A DNA stretch of 64,000 nucleotides from Bacteroidota bacterium. Lineage in GTDB: Bacteria; Bacteroidota; Bacteroidia; Cytophagales; Cyclobacteriaceae. The notes under the pieces are model-generated. The model searched no databases. It was not told the DNA's origin and saw only the letters and a program-made list of their open reading frames with translations. The stretch spans positions 124,001 to 188,000 of the forward strand of contig JACOSO010000096.1 in the NCBI GenBank assembly GCA_016178785.1, in the 5' to 3' direction. Of this stretch, positions 20,094-28,998 are shown in pieces. Position 1 is the first letter of the stretch, and the number at the start of each line of letters is the position of its first letter. A program made the position numbers and the translations under genes.

Positions 20094-20984
20094 TTATTCA
20101 GAAATAATCTTCTGATAAACGGTGCGTTTGGGATCGATCGATGTCAACAGATCGTAGGCTTCGCGCTTAGTATTCAAGGACGCCTCGTGAAAAATATTTG
20201 CCAACTCATTAAACTTGGCATCAAAAAAGGACGAAACCAAAACAGAAGTGGGGTAAATGCCCCAAACTTTTTTAATGGTTTTCAACACATCTAAAATTTG
20301 CTCTTGACTTTGGTTCGGATCCTTTTGATAAGTATCCAGCGCCAATCGATGATATTTGTATGATCCCTTCCGAATATCAGCCTGCTGTGGGTTGTTCATG
20401 CCTTCAAAAAGGGCATAACGGCTCCGCGTATTACCCAGCAGAGACCAACCTGGCCGATTGCTCGATTGCGCATTGTTCACCACCAACAACATTTTTTGAA
20501 CATAAGGATTTCCTCCCATCTCACTAAATGAATCATAATCGACAGCAAGGATAGTATAAGCGTAAAAGGCAAGCATGGAGGTAAGGTTGTTGATGTAATT
20601 GTTGTCGTTATACTCCATGGGCTGCGACTCGAGGTACTCAAACTCAAATTCACGGTCAGCAAAATTCAGCAATACGGTTTCATAATTAGTGCCGTAGATC
20701 GGTCGTGCGGCAGTGATCTGCGCGCTGGCCGCAAAACTACCGATGGACGGCATGCGACTGATATTGAGAAAAATTCCGCAATTAATTTTCTCATAATTTT
20801 TGTAAGCATCGCCAGTCCATTTGCGTGAATTGAGGAAAGCTGCAATAGCGCGTTCCATATCTTTAAATACCGACCGGTCTGAGGTTTGAATTTGGTCAGC
20901 GTTAATAGTCACTTTGCAATTCAATTCTTGTGCAAAAGCAGAATTGCATAAAACTAAAGCGGCAAAAAACAAAAACTTACGCAT
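20094..20984 (-). CDS. porD: DUF4835 protein, PorD-like (type IX secretion accessory)
   Basis: A 296-residue exported protein starting MRKFLFFAALVLCNSAFAQ, a clean signal peptide. The longer reading from 21008 adds eight residues and is less likely. The body carries the DUF4835 pattern, with LNCKVTINADQIQTSD at the mature start and PMEYNDNNYINNLTSMLAFYAY in the middle. This family is annotated as PorD in Bacteroidota and linked to the type IX secretion system, but I know of no defined activity. The start overlaps coaBC by 8 bp. The coaBC-DUF4835-recN order is common in the phylum. Confidence 0.87.
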   Translation of the reverse strand: MRKFLFFAALVLCNSAFAQELNCKVTINADQIQTSDRSVFKDMERAIAAFLNSRKWTGDAYKNYEKINCGIFLNISRMPSIGSFAASAQITAARPIYGTNYETVLLNFADREFEFEYLESQPMEYNDNNYINNLTSMLAFYAYTILAVDYDSFSEMGGNPYVQKMLLVVNNAQSSNRPGWSLLGNTRSRYALFEGMNNPQQADIRKGSYKYHRLALDTYQKDPNQSQEQILDVLKTIKKVWGIYPTSVLVSSFFDAKFNELANIFHEASLNTKREAYDLLTSIDPKRTVYQKIISE

Positions 20985-22179
20985 GGCTATTCTCAATAAT
21001 AGCATCAACGATGTCGCGGGCTACTTCTTTTTTAGATTTCAAAGAAAATTTTTTGGCTTCCTTCTTTTTATTGATCAGCGTGATTTTGTTAGTATCATGG
21101 CTGAAGCCAGCACCATTGTCATTCAAAGAATTCAACACGATCAGGTCGAAATTTTTAGATGCAATTTTCTTCTCAGCATTTGCAGTCTCATTCTCCGTTT
21201 CCAAAGCAAACCCAACGGTAAACTGGCTTGGCTTCTTTATTTTGCCAAGTTCGGCAGCGATGTCATGTGTTTTTATCAACTCAACAGCTAAGCCCGCTTC
21301 TGATTTTTTGATCTTCTGATCAGCACGCGTAACAGGTTTGAAATCCGCAACTGCGGCCGACAATACGGTAATATCAGTAGAAGGAAATACTTCCGCACAA
21401 GCCCTGTACATTTCTTCAGCGGAGGTGACTCTACTCAATTTTACTTTTGGGTTAGTCACCGAGAGGCTAGTCGGACCTGAAATCAAATTCACTTCGGCAC
21501 CTTGATTTGCCAATTCTTCGGCAATAGCAAATCCCATTTTGCCTGACGAATTATTCCCGATGAACCTCACCGGATCAATAGCTTCATGAGTTGGGCCGGC
21601 CGTGACCAGTGCTTTTTTTCCTTTCAATTTTTGAGCTGATGAAAAAAATCGTTCAAGATATGAGACAATTTCTTCGGGTTCGGCCATTCTTCCCGTTCCG
21701 GTCAAGCCACTGGCAAGCTCGCCATAGACCGGACTGATCTGTTCATTGCCAAAACCAATTAATTTCTGAATGTTCGATTGAGTAGAAGGATGTTGGAGCA
21801 TGTCCAAGTCCATGGCGGGAGCAAAAAAAACTTTGCAACGCGCACTTAAATAGACGGCCTGCAGCAAGTTATTGCAAAGCCCATTGGCCATCCTGGCAAT
21901 CGTATTAGCTGACGCTGGCGCAATGACTAATGCATCTGCCCATAAGCCAAGTTCAACGTGATTGTGCCACTCACCTGTCTCATTTTTCGCGAATGCGGTT
22001 AAAACAGGATTCTTTGAAAGCGTGGCTAAAGTAAGAGGAGTGATAAATTCGACTGCAGCCGGTGTCATTACAATTTTGACATCGGCACCAGCTTTCACAA
22101 GCAAGCGAGTGAGCAAGGCGGACTTGTATGCAGCTATGCTTCCGGTGACCCCCAACAATATCCGCTTGCCGGATAGCAT
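20977..22179 (-). CDS. coaBC: Bifunctional phosphopantothenoylcysteine decarboxylase / phosphopantothenate-cysteine ligase
   Basis: A 400-residue cytosolic enzyme of coenzyme A synthesis. The N-terminal flavin-dependent CoaC half shows GVTGSIAAYKS, the catalytic His region WHNHVELGLWAD and APASANTIARMANG. The usual PAMN motif reads PAMDLDM here, a variant with Asp for Asn. The C-terminal CoaB half shows TAGPTHEAIDPVRFIGN followed by NSSGKMG. It lies 3 bp after rpoZ on the same strand. Confidence 0.95.
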   Translation of the reverse strand: MLSGKRILLGVTGSIAAYKSALLTRLLVKAGADVKIVMTPAAVEFITPLTLATLSKNPVLTAFAKNETGEWHNHVELGLWADALVIAPASANTIARMANGLCNNLLQAVYLSARCKVFFAPAMDLDMLQHPSTQSNIQKLIGFGNEQISPVYGELASGLTGTGRMAEPEEIVSYLERFFSSAQKLKGKKALVTAGPTHEAIDPVRFIGNNSSGKMGFAIAEELANQGAEVNLISGPTSLSVTNPKVKLSRVTSAEEMYRACAEVFPSTDITVLSAAVADFKPVTRADQKIKKSEAGLAVELIKTHDIAAELGKIKKPSQFTVGFALETENETANAEKKIASKNFDLIVLNSLNDNGAGFSHDTNKITLINKKKEAKKFSLKSKKEVARDIVDAIIENSHA

Positions 22180-22182
22180 GAG

Positions 22183-22512
22183 TTATTCTGTTTTAGCTTC
22201 TTCTGCAGGAACAGCTTCGCGCATACGGTAGTTCAACTTACCTTCGAGAAATTCCTCTGTAGCCGTAGTTGTCGGCTTGGGCATGCGCTCATAAAATCGG
22301 GAGATTTCAATCTGCTCGCGGTTTTCAAAGACCTCTTCGAGATTATCGACAGTAGTTGCAAACTCGGCAAGTTTATTATTGAGTTCTTCTTTCAAGTTCA
22401 CAGCAATTTGTCTCGCTCTTTTAGAGATCACTACCACCGATTTGTAAATATTGCCGGTAGGTGCTGCGATTTTTTCTACATCGCGGGTAATGATTGACGG
22501 TTGAGTAGCCAT
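22183..22512 (-). CDS. rpoZ: DNA-directed RNA polymerase omega subunit, Bacteroidota type
   Basis: A 109-residue protein with the RPB6/omega core: a segment with NIYKSVVVISKRARQIA and LNNKLAEFATTV, then a C-terminal tail ending in KLNYRMREAVP. Omega stabilises the beta-prime subunit during polymerase assembly. It lies 6 bp after bamD and 3 bp before coaBC, the usual Bacteroidota order. Confidence 0.9.
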   Translation of the reverse strand: MATQPSIITRDVEKIAAPTGNIYKSVVVISKRARQIAVNLKEELNNKLAEFATTVDNLEEVFENREQIEISRFYERMPKPTTTATEEFLEGKLNYRMREAVPAEEAKTE

Positions 22513-22518
22513 ATGATT

Positions 22519-23337
22519 TTAACTTTTTTTGTTTTTACTTTTTAAGAAATTGATTTGATTAAGGCTTGCTGTGTACATTGGTTCAGCTTCCTTCAGATAA
22601 ATACTTGATGGGTAGCCATCAGTCAGTTCGCGATAATATTCAATCGTAGAGGTGTATCGTTCCAACTGCTTTGTCACAATACTTTGTTGGGCGAGTTTGT
22701 ATTGCGCTTGTATTTTTAAAAAAGCAATCTCCTCCAGAAACTTAGAGTCGGGAAAAGTTTTCTTGAAATTATTGAAAGCAATCACTGCTGCCTGGTAATA
22801 TTTCAGTCGAAAATACTGACGGGCATTCAGGAATTCTTTTTCCTCGAGTTTTTGCTGGCACAAGTTTACGACTTCGGTAGCCTTATCGGTAAACTGACTT
22901 CCGGGAAACTGATTCAAGAAATTCTGCATGGCACCCATTGCCTCCACGCTGCTCTTCTGATCCAATTCCGCATCAGGAGAGGCCACATAAAGGGAGTACG
23001 CATACATGAAGAACGCCTCTTCAGCCAACTGGCTGCGGCCGTAGGTTTCATAAAAAACCTTGAATTGATTGGAGGCCAGCAAATACGTTTTCTGATAATA
23101 CTGACAGTAGGCCAGGTAAAACTCTACTTTCTCTCCTTCAGGCAAACCACGAACAATGGGAAGGATTTGCTCAAACAATATGGAAGTGTGGTAGTAATCT
23201 TTTTTGGCATAATAATTCTGACCGGCCTCGTATTTCAGACGCCAGTCCTCGCTGCGCTCAATCTTCCGGAATTTGCTGCATGCCGAAGCAATAGCCAACA
23301 GGAGGATCAAATAAAAAGTGGATTTCAAATTCTTCAC
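22519..23337 (-). CDS. bamD: Outer-membrane protein assembly lipoprotein BamD
   Basis: A 272-residue lipoprotein with signal peptide and lipobox IASAC (Cys20). TPR-like helical repeats run through the mature part (YEAGQNYYAKKDYYHTSILF, VEFYLAYCQYYQKTYLLASN, AFFMYAYSLYVASPD), as in BamD. It works with BamA to insert beta-barrel proteins into the outer membrane. Many such barrels are encoded in this window. It heads the bamD-rpoZ-coaBC-porD-recN group. Confidence 0.93.
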   Translation of the reverse strand: MKNLKSTFYLILLLAIASACSKFRKIERSEDWRLKYEAGQNYYAKKDYYHTSILFEQILPIVRGLPEGEKVEFYLAYCQYYQKTYLLASNQFKVFYETYGRSQLAEEAFFMYAYSLYVASPDAELDQKSSVEAMGAMQNFLNQFPGSQFTDKATEVVNLCQQKLEEKEFLNARQYFRLKYYQAAVIAFNNFKKTFPDSKFLEEIAFLKIQAQYKLAQQSIVTKQLERYTSTIEYYRELTDGYPSSIYLKEAEPMYTASLNQINFLKSKNKKS

Positions 23338-23423
23338 AAACCGTTTAAAATCGATGTTTACGCTTGATTTAAGCCTGCAAATATACTATGCCAGAAGGAA
23401 ATTACAAGATTTGATTTAGCAGC

Positions 23424-24122
23424 CTATTTCCTTACCATGATCTTACGGGTGAGCACACCCGTGTTGTTGACATAGAGCGTGTAAAAGTAAACCCCTGGTG
23501 CGAAATCGTCAACCACCATTTTTATGCGTGTATCATCAATGGGCAGTTCATATTCACTCATTGATCGACCGAGGATATTATGAACTATGATCTTGGCTTT
23601 CAAAGATTCATTGTGGATTTTATAGTCGATCACAGCCAAGTCTTGCGCAGGGTTAGGATAAACATCGTTAATGGTGATTTCCCTGCTTTGATAGATAGAT
23701 TTCAACGCGCGTTCATCTACGCTTAACGAAACGAGATGCTCGACCGCTTCTGATGGCGAGCCTTTGGGAAAGATTTCGAATTTAAAATTGTTCGAAGCTT
23801 GTTGCATTCCACTTTCAACAGTGAAGTTCAGGTTGATTGTCTCACCAGCTTCTACTCTCTTAGAGAATTCCGTAATGGAAGATTCCAAACATTTGCTATC
23901 CAAACAGAAATACCCTTTTTGAGATTCGCCCAGATCGCTGCGTGATTTCCTCACCGTGTAAAATTGAGCTTTGTCGGTATTATTTTTGATCTTTAACTGA
24001 ATCTTTACGAGCTGATTGAACCCTGCCAGATAGTTCTCTTGACGGTCGACTAATTCAAAGTTTTGAGCCTGACCAGTAATGGTCATACACAAAATCACCA
24101 ACACATATAGCCAACCTTTCAT
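23424..24122 (-). CDS. Exported protein with type IX secretion C-terminal sorting domain
   Basis: A 232-residue protein. A signal peptide (to TGQAQ) precedes an Ig-like beta domain of about 110 residues, then a T9SS type A sorting domain: the conserved INDVYPNPAQDLAVIDY, a middle VHNILGRSM and the ending GVYFYTLYVNNTGVLTRKIMVRK split over two strands. The C-terminal domain directs export through the T9SS across the outer membrane. The function of the N-terminal domain is unknown. It is transcribed alone. Confidence 0.9.
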   Translation of the reverse strand: MKGWLYVLVILCMTITGQAQNFELVDRQENYLAGFNQLVKIQLKIKNNTDKAQFYTVRKSRSDLGESQKGYFCLDSKCLESSITEFSKRVEAGETINLNFTVESGMQQASNNFKFEIFPKGSPSEAVEHLVSLSVDERALKSIYQSREITINDVYPNPAQDLAVIDYKIHNESLKAKIIVHNILGRSMSEYELPIDDTRIKMVVDDFAPGVYFYTLYVNNTGVLTRKIMVRK

Positions 24123-24225
24123 TAATGCAGACTTTTACAAGAGAAATATAGCTTAAAAACAGGGCATGACAAACTGATTTGCAAAAAAACTCGTGTGAGA
24201 AAATAATTTCAGAACGCATCATACG

Positions 24226-25782
24226 TTACTTCGGCTTTTTATCCCGGCTAACTGTCTGGTTTTTAACGACATCTAGTCTTTTTGGTCGGATCTTCTCACG
24301 CCAGGCGAAGCCTTTGAGTGTTCTGTCCTTTTCTTTGATTTCATGCGGAGGGAAAAACGAGGCATCCGGCTTTATATAAGAATTGACATTGCTCACCTTT
24401 CCGTTTTTGAAATTAATGCGGATGTTGCTGCATATCATTTTATTCATGCCAACCAGAAATGTGATTTTTAAAAGCATGGTGTCTTTCTTGATCAGCTTTT
24501 CTTCAAGCGCATGGTAGAGGCTCTCCCCATTGCCTTCCACAATCACGTGATCTATATTTTTGCCTTTGAAGAAGATGTTCATCTTCTTGCCTTTGATCTG
24601 GTTAAAATTTTTAAGGGAATCTTCAGACGCTACAAAAGAATTATTGACCATGTAAATGCGGTCTATCTTTTTGTTCTTTAACAGCATTCGGATCGAATCG
24701 GCAGTCATTTGGTTATCGTCTGACCACAAAACGGGATCGCGATAAAAAAACAAAGTCGAGTCAGCGCTAACATAGGCCAGCGAATCGGCCTTGCCTTGCA
24801 TATCGCTTTTGAAAATTTTTACGTTATGGTAGGCTAGCAATCTTTTCTTTTTCGGGTCTTGACTGTCAATCGATACAAGCGTATCGGCAGAGAGGAAAAG
24901 TGTATCACCTGCGTCATCAACTTTGGCTACGTAGGCATTGTTCCAAACTTTCGAGAAACCGCTCTTTTTGTCTAAATAACCTTCTTCCCCAAACACGGTG
25001 AGGTCCTCGTTCTTTGAAGTCATCGCTACATGTCCTTTCACCTTGTAGTACTTTTTTAGATCATCAAGATCATAATAGTCGGCTTTGATCTTGTACGATG
25101 GCGTTTCCATTTCACCGGTTGAAAGAGTGGATGTCTTCTTGCGGGTATCATAGATTCCGTGCTCATAAATCGCAGTCTTTCCTTCCTTGTCAACCAGCTT
25201 GGTGAGATCGCGGAAGTAAACAATTCTTGTTTTTGAATTGTATTGCAGCGTGTCAGATGAAAGCGTATAGTCTTTGTTCACGCCTACTACTTCCTTTTTA
25301 AAAGAAGCCAGATTCGTTCTCACGTCATAATAGCCTTTCCTGCTCGTGAGCGTGTTGGTGGTATCGACAAGTTTGCCTCCGTTAAAATACCGGGCTTCAT
25401 TCTTAATGCGGTCATAATCAAGGAAGTCGGTGAATAGTTTGGCAACTCCTGTTTTCTCGAAAACAACTTGTTGTCTAAGGCGGGCTATTTTTTTATTGCC
25501 ATCGTAATCAAGCCGCAAAGAAGTTATATCCACAGAGTCATCGATAATGTGCACATGGCCGAAAGCCTCAAGTCTGTTTTCTCCTCGAAAAAAATAAGAA
25601 GAATCGCATTTGATTTTGGTAGTGTTTTGTTCGAACTCAACATTTCCAATTGCCCGTTCAAAACGAATTCCATTCTTTACGCTTCCTTTAAAATCATCGG
25701 CATGAATGAATTTTATTTTCTTTTGCGCGGACACAAAAGTGGAAAATGAAAGAAAGAGAAGAATGAAAAGTAGTCTATGCAT
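24226..25782 (-). CDS. OstA/LptA-like periplasmic protein
   Basis: A 518-residue protein when started at the ATG giving MHRLLFILLFLSFSTFVSAQ; the upstream in-frame extension of 13 residues lacks a signal-peptide character. It is built of repeated OstA-type beta segments (IRFERAIGNVEFEQ, GENRLEAFGHVHIID, YKVKGHVAMTSKNEDL, YVSADSTLFFY), the organic-solvent-tolerance/LptA fold that carries lipopolysaccharide. Bacteroidota commonly encode such long OstA-like proteins. A role in LPS or other envelope lipid transport is inferred from the fold. Confidence 0.85.
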   Translation of the reverse strand: MHRLLFILLFLSFSTFVSAQKKIKFIHADDFKGSVKNGIRFERAIGNVEFEQNTTKIKCDSSYFFRGENRLEAFGHVHIIDDSVDITSLRLDYDGNKKIARLRQQVVFEKTGVAKLFTDFLDYDRIKNEARYFNGGKLVDTTNTLTSRKGYYDVRTNLASFKKEVVGVNKDYTLSSDTLQYNSKTRIVYFRDLTKLVDKEGKTAIYEHGIYDTRKKTSTLSTGEMETPSYKIKADYYDLDDLKKYYKVKGHVAMTSKNEDLTVFGEEGYLDKKSGFSKVWNNAYVAKVDDAGDTLFLSADTLVSIDSQDPKKKRLLAYHNVKIFKSDMQGKADSLAYVSADSTLFFYRDPVLWSDDNQMTADSIRMLLKNKKIDRIYMVNNSFVASEDSLKNFNQIKGKKMNIFFKGKNIDHVIVEGNGESLYHALEEKLIKKDTMLLKITFLVGMNKMICSNIRINFKNGKVSNVNSYIKPDASFFPPHEIKEKDRTLKGFAWREKIRPKRLDVVKNQTVSRDKKPK

Positions 25783-25843
25783 GAAATGAATTGTGCTTCG
25801 GTTAGGCAAGTACCGTACCAAATAACGGACAAAAATAGTTGAA

Positions 25844-26392
25844 CTATTTGGAAGTGTTTTTAGGAATAACCAAAAAACGGTAAATGGTTAATGCTGTAAT
25901 GACTAAACAACAGATCAATACAAAAACTTTCTCAGCATCGAACCAGTCGATTGGTCTGTCTTCAAGTTTAGGATCAGTCCAGACACTGTGGACAATCAAC
26001 GGCACGGCTGCGAAATATGAGAGATAATGAAGTGTTCGCCACAGCGGCAATTTGATTTTTTCTTTGAAGTAAGAACTGATCACCACCAAAGCAATCAAAT
26101 ACAAAGCCAGCGCTCCAAATGTGTTGGCATAGGGTTGATGCTTGGTCCAAAGTGGAAGAAGCAAGTCACTCCAGCTAAATTCTGATTTTGGATCAAGCGG
26201 AATTAAAACCACATGAACCAATATTGCAATCGCTGCCGAGTAGCCGGTGAATTTATGAAGGCCAAGAAAAGAAAGGCTGTATGGAAGTTTTATTTTTGAA
26301 TTGCTCCATATAAAAAATCCAACAATAAAATTTGCGGCTAGTGAAGCTATTGCAATTAGGCCGATAATTCCGGATACTTCGATGGTTTCCAC
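25844..26392 (-). CDS. Heme-binding transmembrane protein (ferric reductase-like domain)
   Basis: A 182-residue membrane protein with about five spans. Histidines in the helices (GLHKFTGYSA, AILVHVVLI, RTLHYLSYFA, LIVHSVWTD) are spaced like the two His pairs that hold b-type hemes in the ferric-reductase/MsrQ transmembrane domain. No FAD or NAD(P)H domain is attached, so an electron donor must come from another protein. Its partner and substrate are unknown. It starts 6 bp downstream of the TonB-like gene and is probably cotranscribed with it. Confidence 0.8.
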   Translation of the reverse strand: METIEVSGIIGLIAIASLAANFIVGFFIWSNSKIKLPYSLSFLGLHKFTGYSAAIAILVHVVLIPLDPKSEFSWSDLLLPLWTKHQPYANTFGALALYLIALVVISSYFKEKIKLPLWRTLHYLSYFAAVPLIVHSVWTDPKLEDRPIDWFDAEKVFVLICCLVITALTIYRFLVIPKNTSK

Positions 26393-26398
26393 AGTAAA

Positions 26399-27394
26399 TT
26401 AGTTTCTCCAGTTAAAATGCTCGCTCAGGCTAAATCCTATAGGAATAACATAAGACTGCCTCACTGGTCTTCCACTTTGAGTTCCGGGTTTCCATTTTGG
26501 CATTATGCTTATAACTCGAATAGCTTCCTTATCGCACTCGCGATCAAAACCTTTTAAAATCTGGGGATTGGTTATTGAGCCATCTGGTTCAATAATAAAC
26601 TTCACGGTTACCCTGCCTTCTAATCCCATTCGTCTCGCATTTGCAGGGTATCTTAAATTTTTTTCCAGCCATTTTACAAGCGCTTGTATTCCCCCAATAA
26701 ATTCAGCTGAATTTTCGACAAAATTGAAGACTACATTTTTATTGTGGTTAGGATCGTTTACAACAAATTCATCAAGAAACTTTGCCTTCTTGGGATCAAT
26801 CTTGAAGTCTTCATGCTCAAGAGGCGAATCATACTTTTTTAATCGAAATTCATAACCCATGGCAAACTTTGCTTGATATTTATCCCTACCTATTCTTGCG
26901 GGTATCCACATAGGATCGATTGCTTTAAATGCAGCTAAAACGGCTGAGTCGCAAGATCCACCAATGCTTTTGATAATAGTATAGTTTGTCGTAAACCCAG
27001 AGGTGTCAACATCAAATGTAATCACAACTTTACCTTCTAATCCATTTTTGAAATCTTTCAATGGGTATTTAAGTGTATCTGTAATTAGTCTATAAAAATT
27101 ATGTGTTCCTGCTATTGGGATTGGATGAATATCCAATTTTGAATTAACCCATTCTCCATTTTTGAAAATCACATAATTGGCCGTGTCCTTACTAATGAAC
27201 ATCACTCGTCCTGTAGTATGATTAATCACCAACTCAGGTTCTTTCTTAGAATTAAAATATTGCCAGACAGAAATTTTTTTTCCGTCTTTGACATAGCCTT
27301 TTTCAAAATCCGTTTGAACAAGTGTATGAATAAGTTCTTGAGCATGAATCGAAAAATTCGATGCCAACAACAAAAAAACGATTACTAATTTCAT
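26399..27394 (-). CDS. Exported protein with two TonB C-terminal-like domains
   Basis: A 331-residue protein with a cleavable-looking signal peptide (to SIHAQ) in place of a membrane anchor. Domain 1 (about residues 120-205) has VVITFDVDTSGFTTNYTIIK and a following AFKAIDPMWIPA. Domain 2 (about 235-325) has LRYPANARRMGLEGRVTVKF, then EPDGSITNPQILKGF and MPKWKPGTQSGRPVRQSYVIP, a full TonB_C pattern. Lacking a cytoplasmic anchor, it may not energise receptors itself; it could bind receptors in the periplasm. It precedes the heme membrane protein by 6 bp. Confidence 0.83.
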   Translation of the reverse strand: MKLVIVFLLLASNFSIHAQELIHTLVQTDFEKGYVKDGKKISVWQYFNSKKEPELVINHTTGRVMFISKDTANYVIFKNGEWVNSKLDIHPIPIAGTHNFYRLITDTLKYPLKDFKNGLEGKVVITFDVDTSGFTTNYTIIKSIGGSCDSAVLAAFKAIDPMWIPARIGRDKYQAKFAMGYEFRLKKYDSPLEHEDFKIDPKKAKFLDEFVVNDPNHNKNVVFNFVENSAEFIGGIQALVKWLEKNLRYPANARRMGLEGRVTVKFIIEPDGSITNPQILKGFDRECDKEAIRVISIMPKWKPGTQSGRPVRQSYVIPIGFSLSEHFNWRN

Positions 27395-27411
27395 AGATCA
27401 AACATCGAATT

Positions 27412-28845
27412 TTAAAACTCCGCATTCCCCGGAAACCTTGGGAAAGGAATCACATCGCGGATGTTGCTCATGCCGGTAACAAACTGGATCATTCGCTCAA
27501 AGCCAAGACCAAAGCCGCTGTGCGGGGCCGAACCGAACTTACGCAAGTCGAGGTACCACCAGAGGTCTTTTTCAGGAAGGTTCAATTCACGCACGCGTTG
27601 CACTAAATTTTCGTAACGTTCTTCACGCTGCGAGCCTCCAATGATTTCGCCAATGCCAGGGAAAAGCACATCCATCGCAGCCACCGTTTTTCCATCTTCA
27701 TTTTGACGCATGTAAAATGCCTTGATGCCTTTAGGGTAGTTGAAAAGAATCACAGGCTTCTTGAAATGTTTCTCTACCAGGTAGCGTTCATGTTCGCTTT
27801 GCAAATCCACACCCCATTCCTCTATGAGGTATTGAAATTTCTTTTTCTTGTTAGGATTCGAGTTTTTCAAAATATCGATTGCCTCAGTGTAGCTTAGTTT
27901 TTGAAAATCATTCTCGACCACAAACTTTAATCGATCAATCAAACCAAGTTCGCTTCGCTGCTCCTGAGGTTTGCTTGCATCTTCTTCCTGCGCTCTTTTG
28001 TTTAAAAACTCAAGATCATCTGCGCAATTGTCGAGTGCATATTTCACTAAGTATTGCAAAAGGTCGGTAGCCAATTGCATATTGTCGTGAATGTCATAAA
28101 AAGCCATCTCGGGCTCGATCATCCAGAATTCGGCCAGGTGGCGAGTAGTGTTTGAGTTCTCCGCACGAAATGTTGGACCGAACGTATAAATGTCTCCCAG
28201 TGCGAGCGCGTAGGTCTCTCCTTCCAATTGACCGGAAACAGTCAGGTTCGTTTCTCTTCCAAAAAAATCTTGCTTGTGATCGATATGGTCCTGCTCATCC
28301 AGCGGAGGCTTGCGTAAGTCAAGGGTTGTGACTTTAAACATATCGCCCGCACCTTCGGCATCGGATCCGGTAATGATTGGCGTATTGATATAAGTAAACC
28401 CGCGATCGTTAAAGAATTTATGCACGGCAAATGCCATCGCATGACGTGTGCGCATCACCGCGCTGATGGTGTTGGTGCGTGCACGTAAATGAGCGATCTC
28501 GCGCAAAAATTCAAGCGAGTGTTTTTTTGGCTGTAATGGAAATTTCTCTGCATCGCTGTCTCCCAAAATTTCTAACTTCTTTACTTTAACTTCAACCGCC
28601 TGACCTTTGGCAGGAGATGAAATCAATTCGCCAACGATTGAAAGGCAGGCACCGGTCGTAATCCGCTTTAATGTACTTTCATCCAAACTATTGAGTTCGG
28701 CTACTGCCTGAATATTATTGATTGTAGAGCCGTCATTGATGGCAATGAACTGATTGTTTCTAAATGTGCGCACCCAGCCTTGCACTTTCACTGATTGGCC
28801 AGTAGGTTGAGTCTTTAAGAGGTCTTTGATCTTTGTTCGCTTCAT
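27412..28845 (-). CDS. asnS: Asparagine-tRNA ligase
   Basis: A 477-residue class IIb aminoacyl-tRNA synthetase. The N-terminal OB-fold anticodon-binding domain ([20 protein letters not shown]) precedes the catalytic core with motif 2 ([17 protein letters not shown] then AEFWMIEPE) and motif 3 ([15 protein letters not shown]). The ATG at 28845 is chosen because it gives [10 protein letters not shown]; the in-frame extension upstream adds 13 unlikely residues. Divergent from rpoN. Confidence 0.96.
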   Translation of the reverse strand: MKRTKIKDLLKTQPTGQSVKVQGWVRTFRNNQFIAINDGSTINNIQAVAELNSLDESTLKRITTGACLSIVGELISSPAKGQAVEVKVKKLEILGDSDAEKFPLQPKKHSLEFLREIAHLRARTNTISAVMRTRHAMAFAVHKFFNDRGFTYINTPIITGSDAEGAGDMFKVTTLDLRKPPLDEQDHIDHKQDFFGRETNLTVSGQLEGETYALALGDIYTFGPTFRAENSNTTRHLAEFWMIEPEMAFYDIHDNMQLATDLLQYLVKYALDNCADDLEFLNKRAQEEDASKPQEQRSELGLIDRLKFVVENDFQKLSYTEAIDILKNSNPNKKKKFQYLIEEWGVDLQSEHERYLVEKHFKKPVILFNYPKGIKAFYMRQNEDGKTVAAMDVLFPGIGEIIGGSQREERYENLVQRVRELNLPEKDLWWYLDLRKFGSAPHSGFGLGFERMIQFVTGMSNIRDVIPFPRFPGNAEF

Positions 28846-28998
28846 AAAAATTTTTCGAGGCACAAAGCTATCGCGAAATTCCAAATTCCATATTCAAAAT
28901 TTAAAATTATAAAGAGGAAAGCCCTGAAGTTAATTTTCAAATTCTTCATTCAATAAACTTCAAATCAAATTGAAATTCTAAATTTGTCCTTGAAACGT

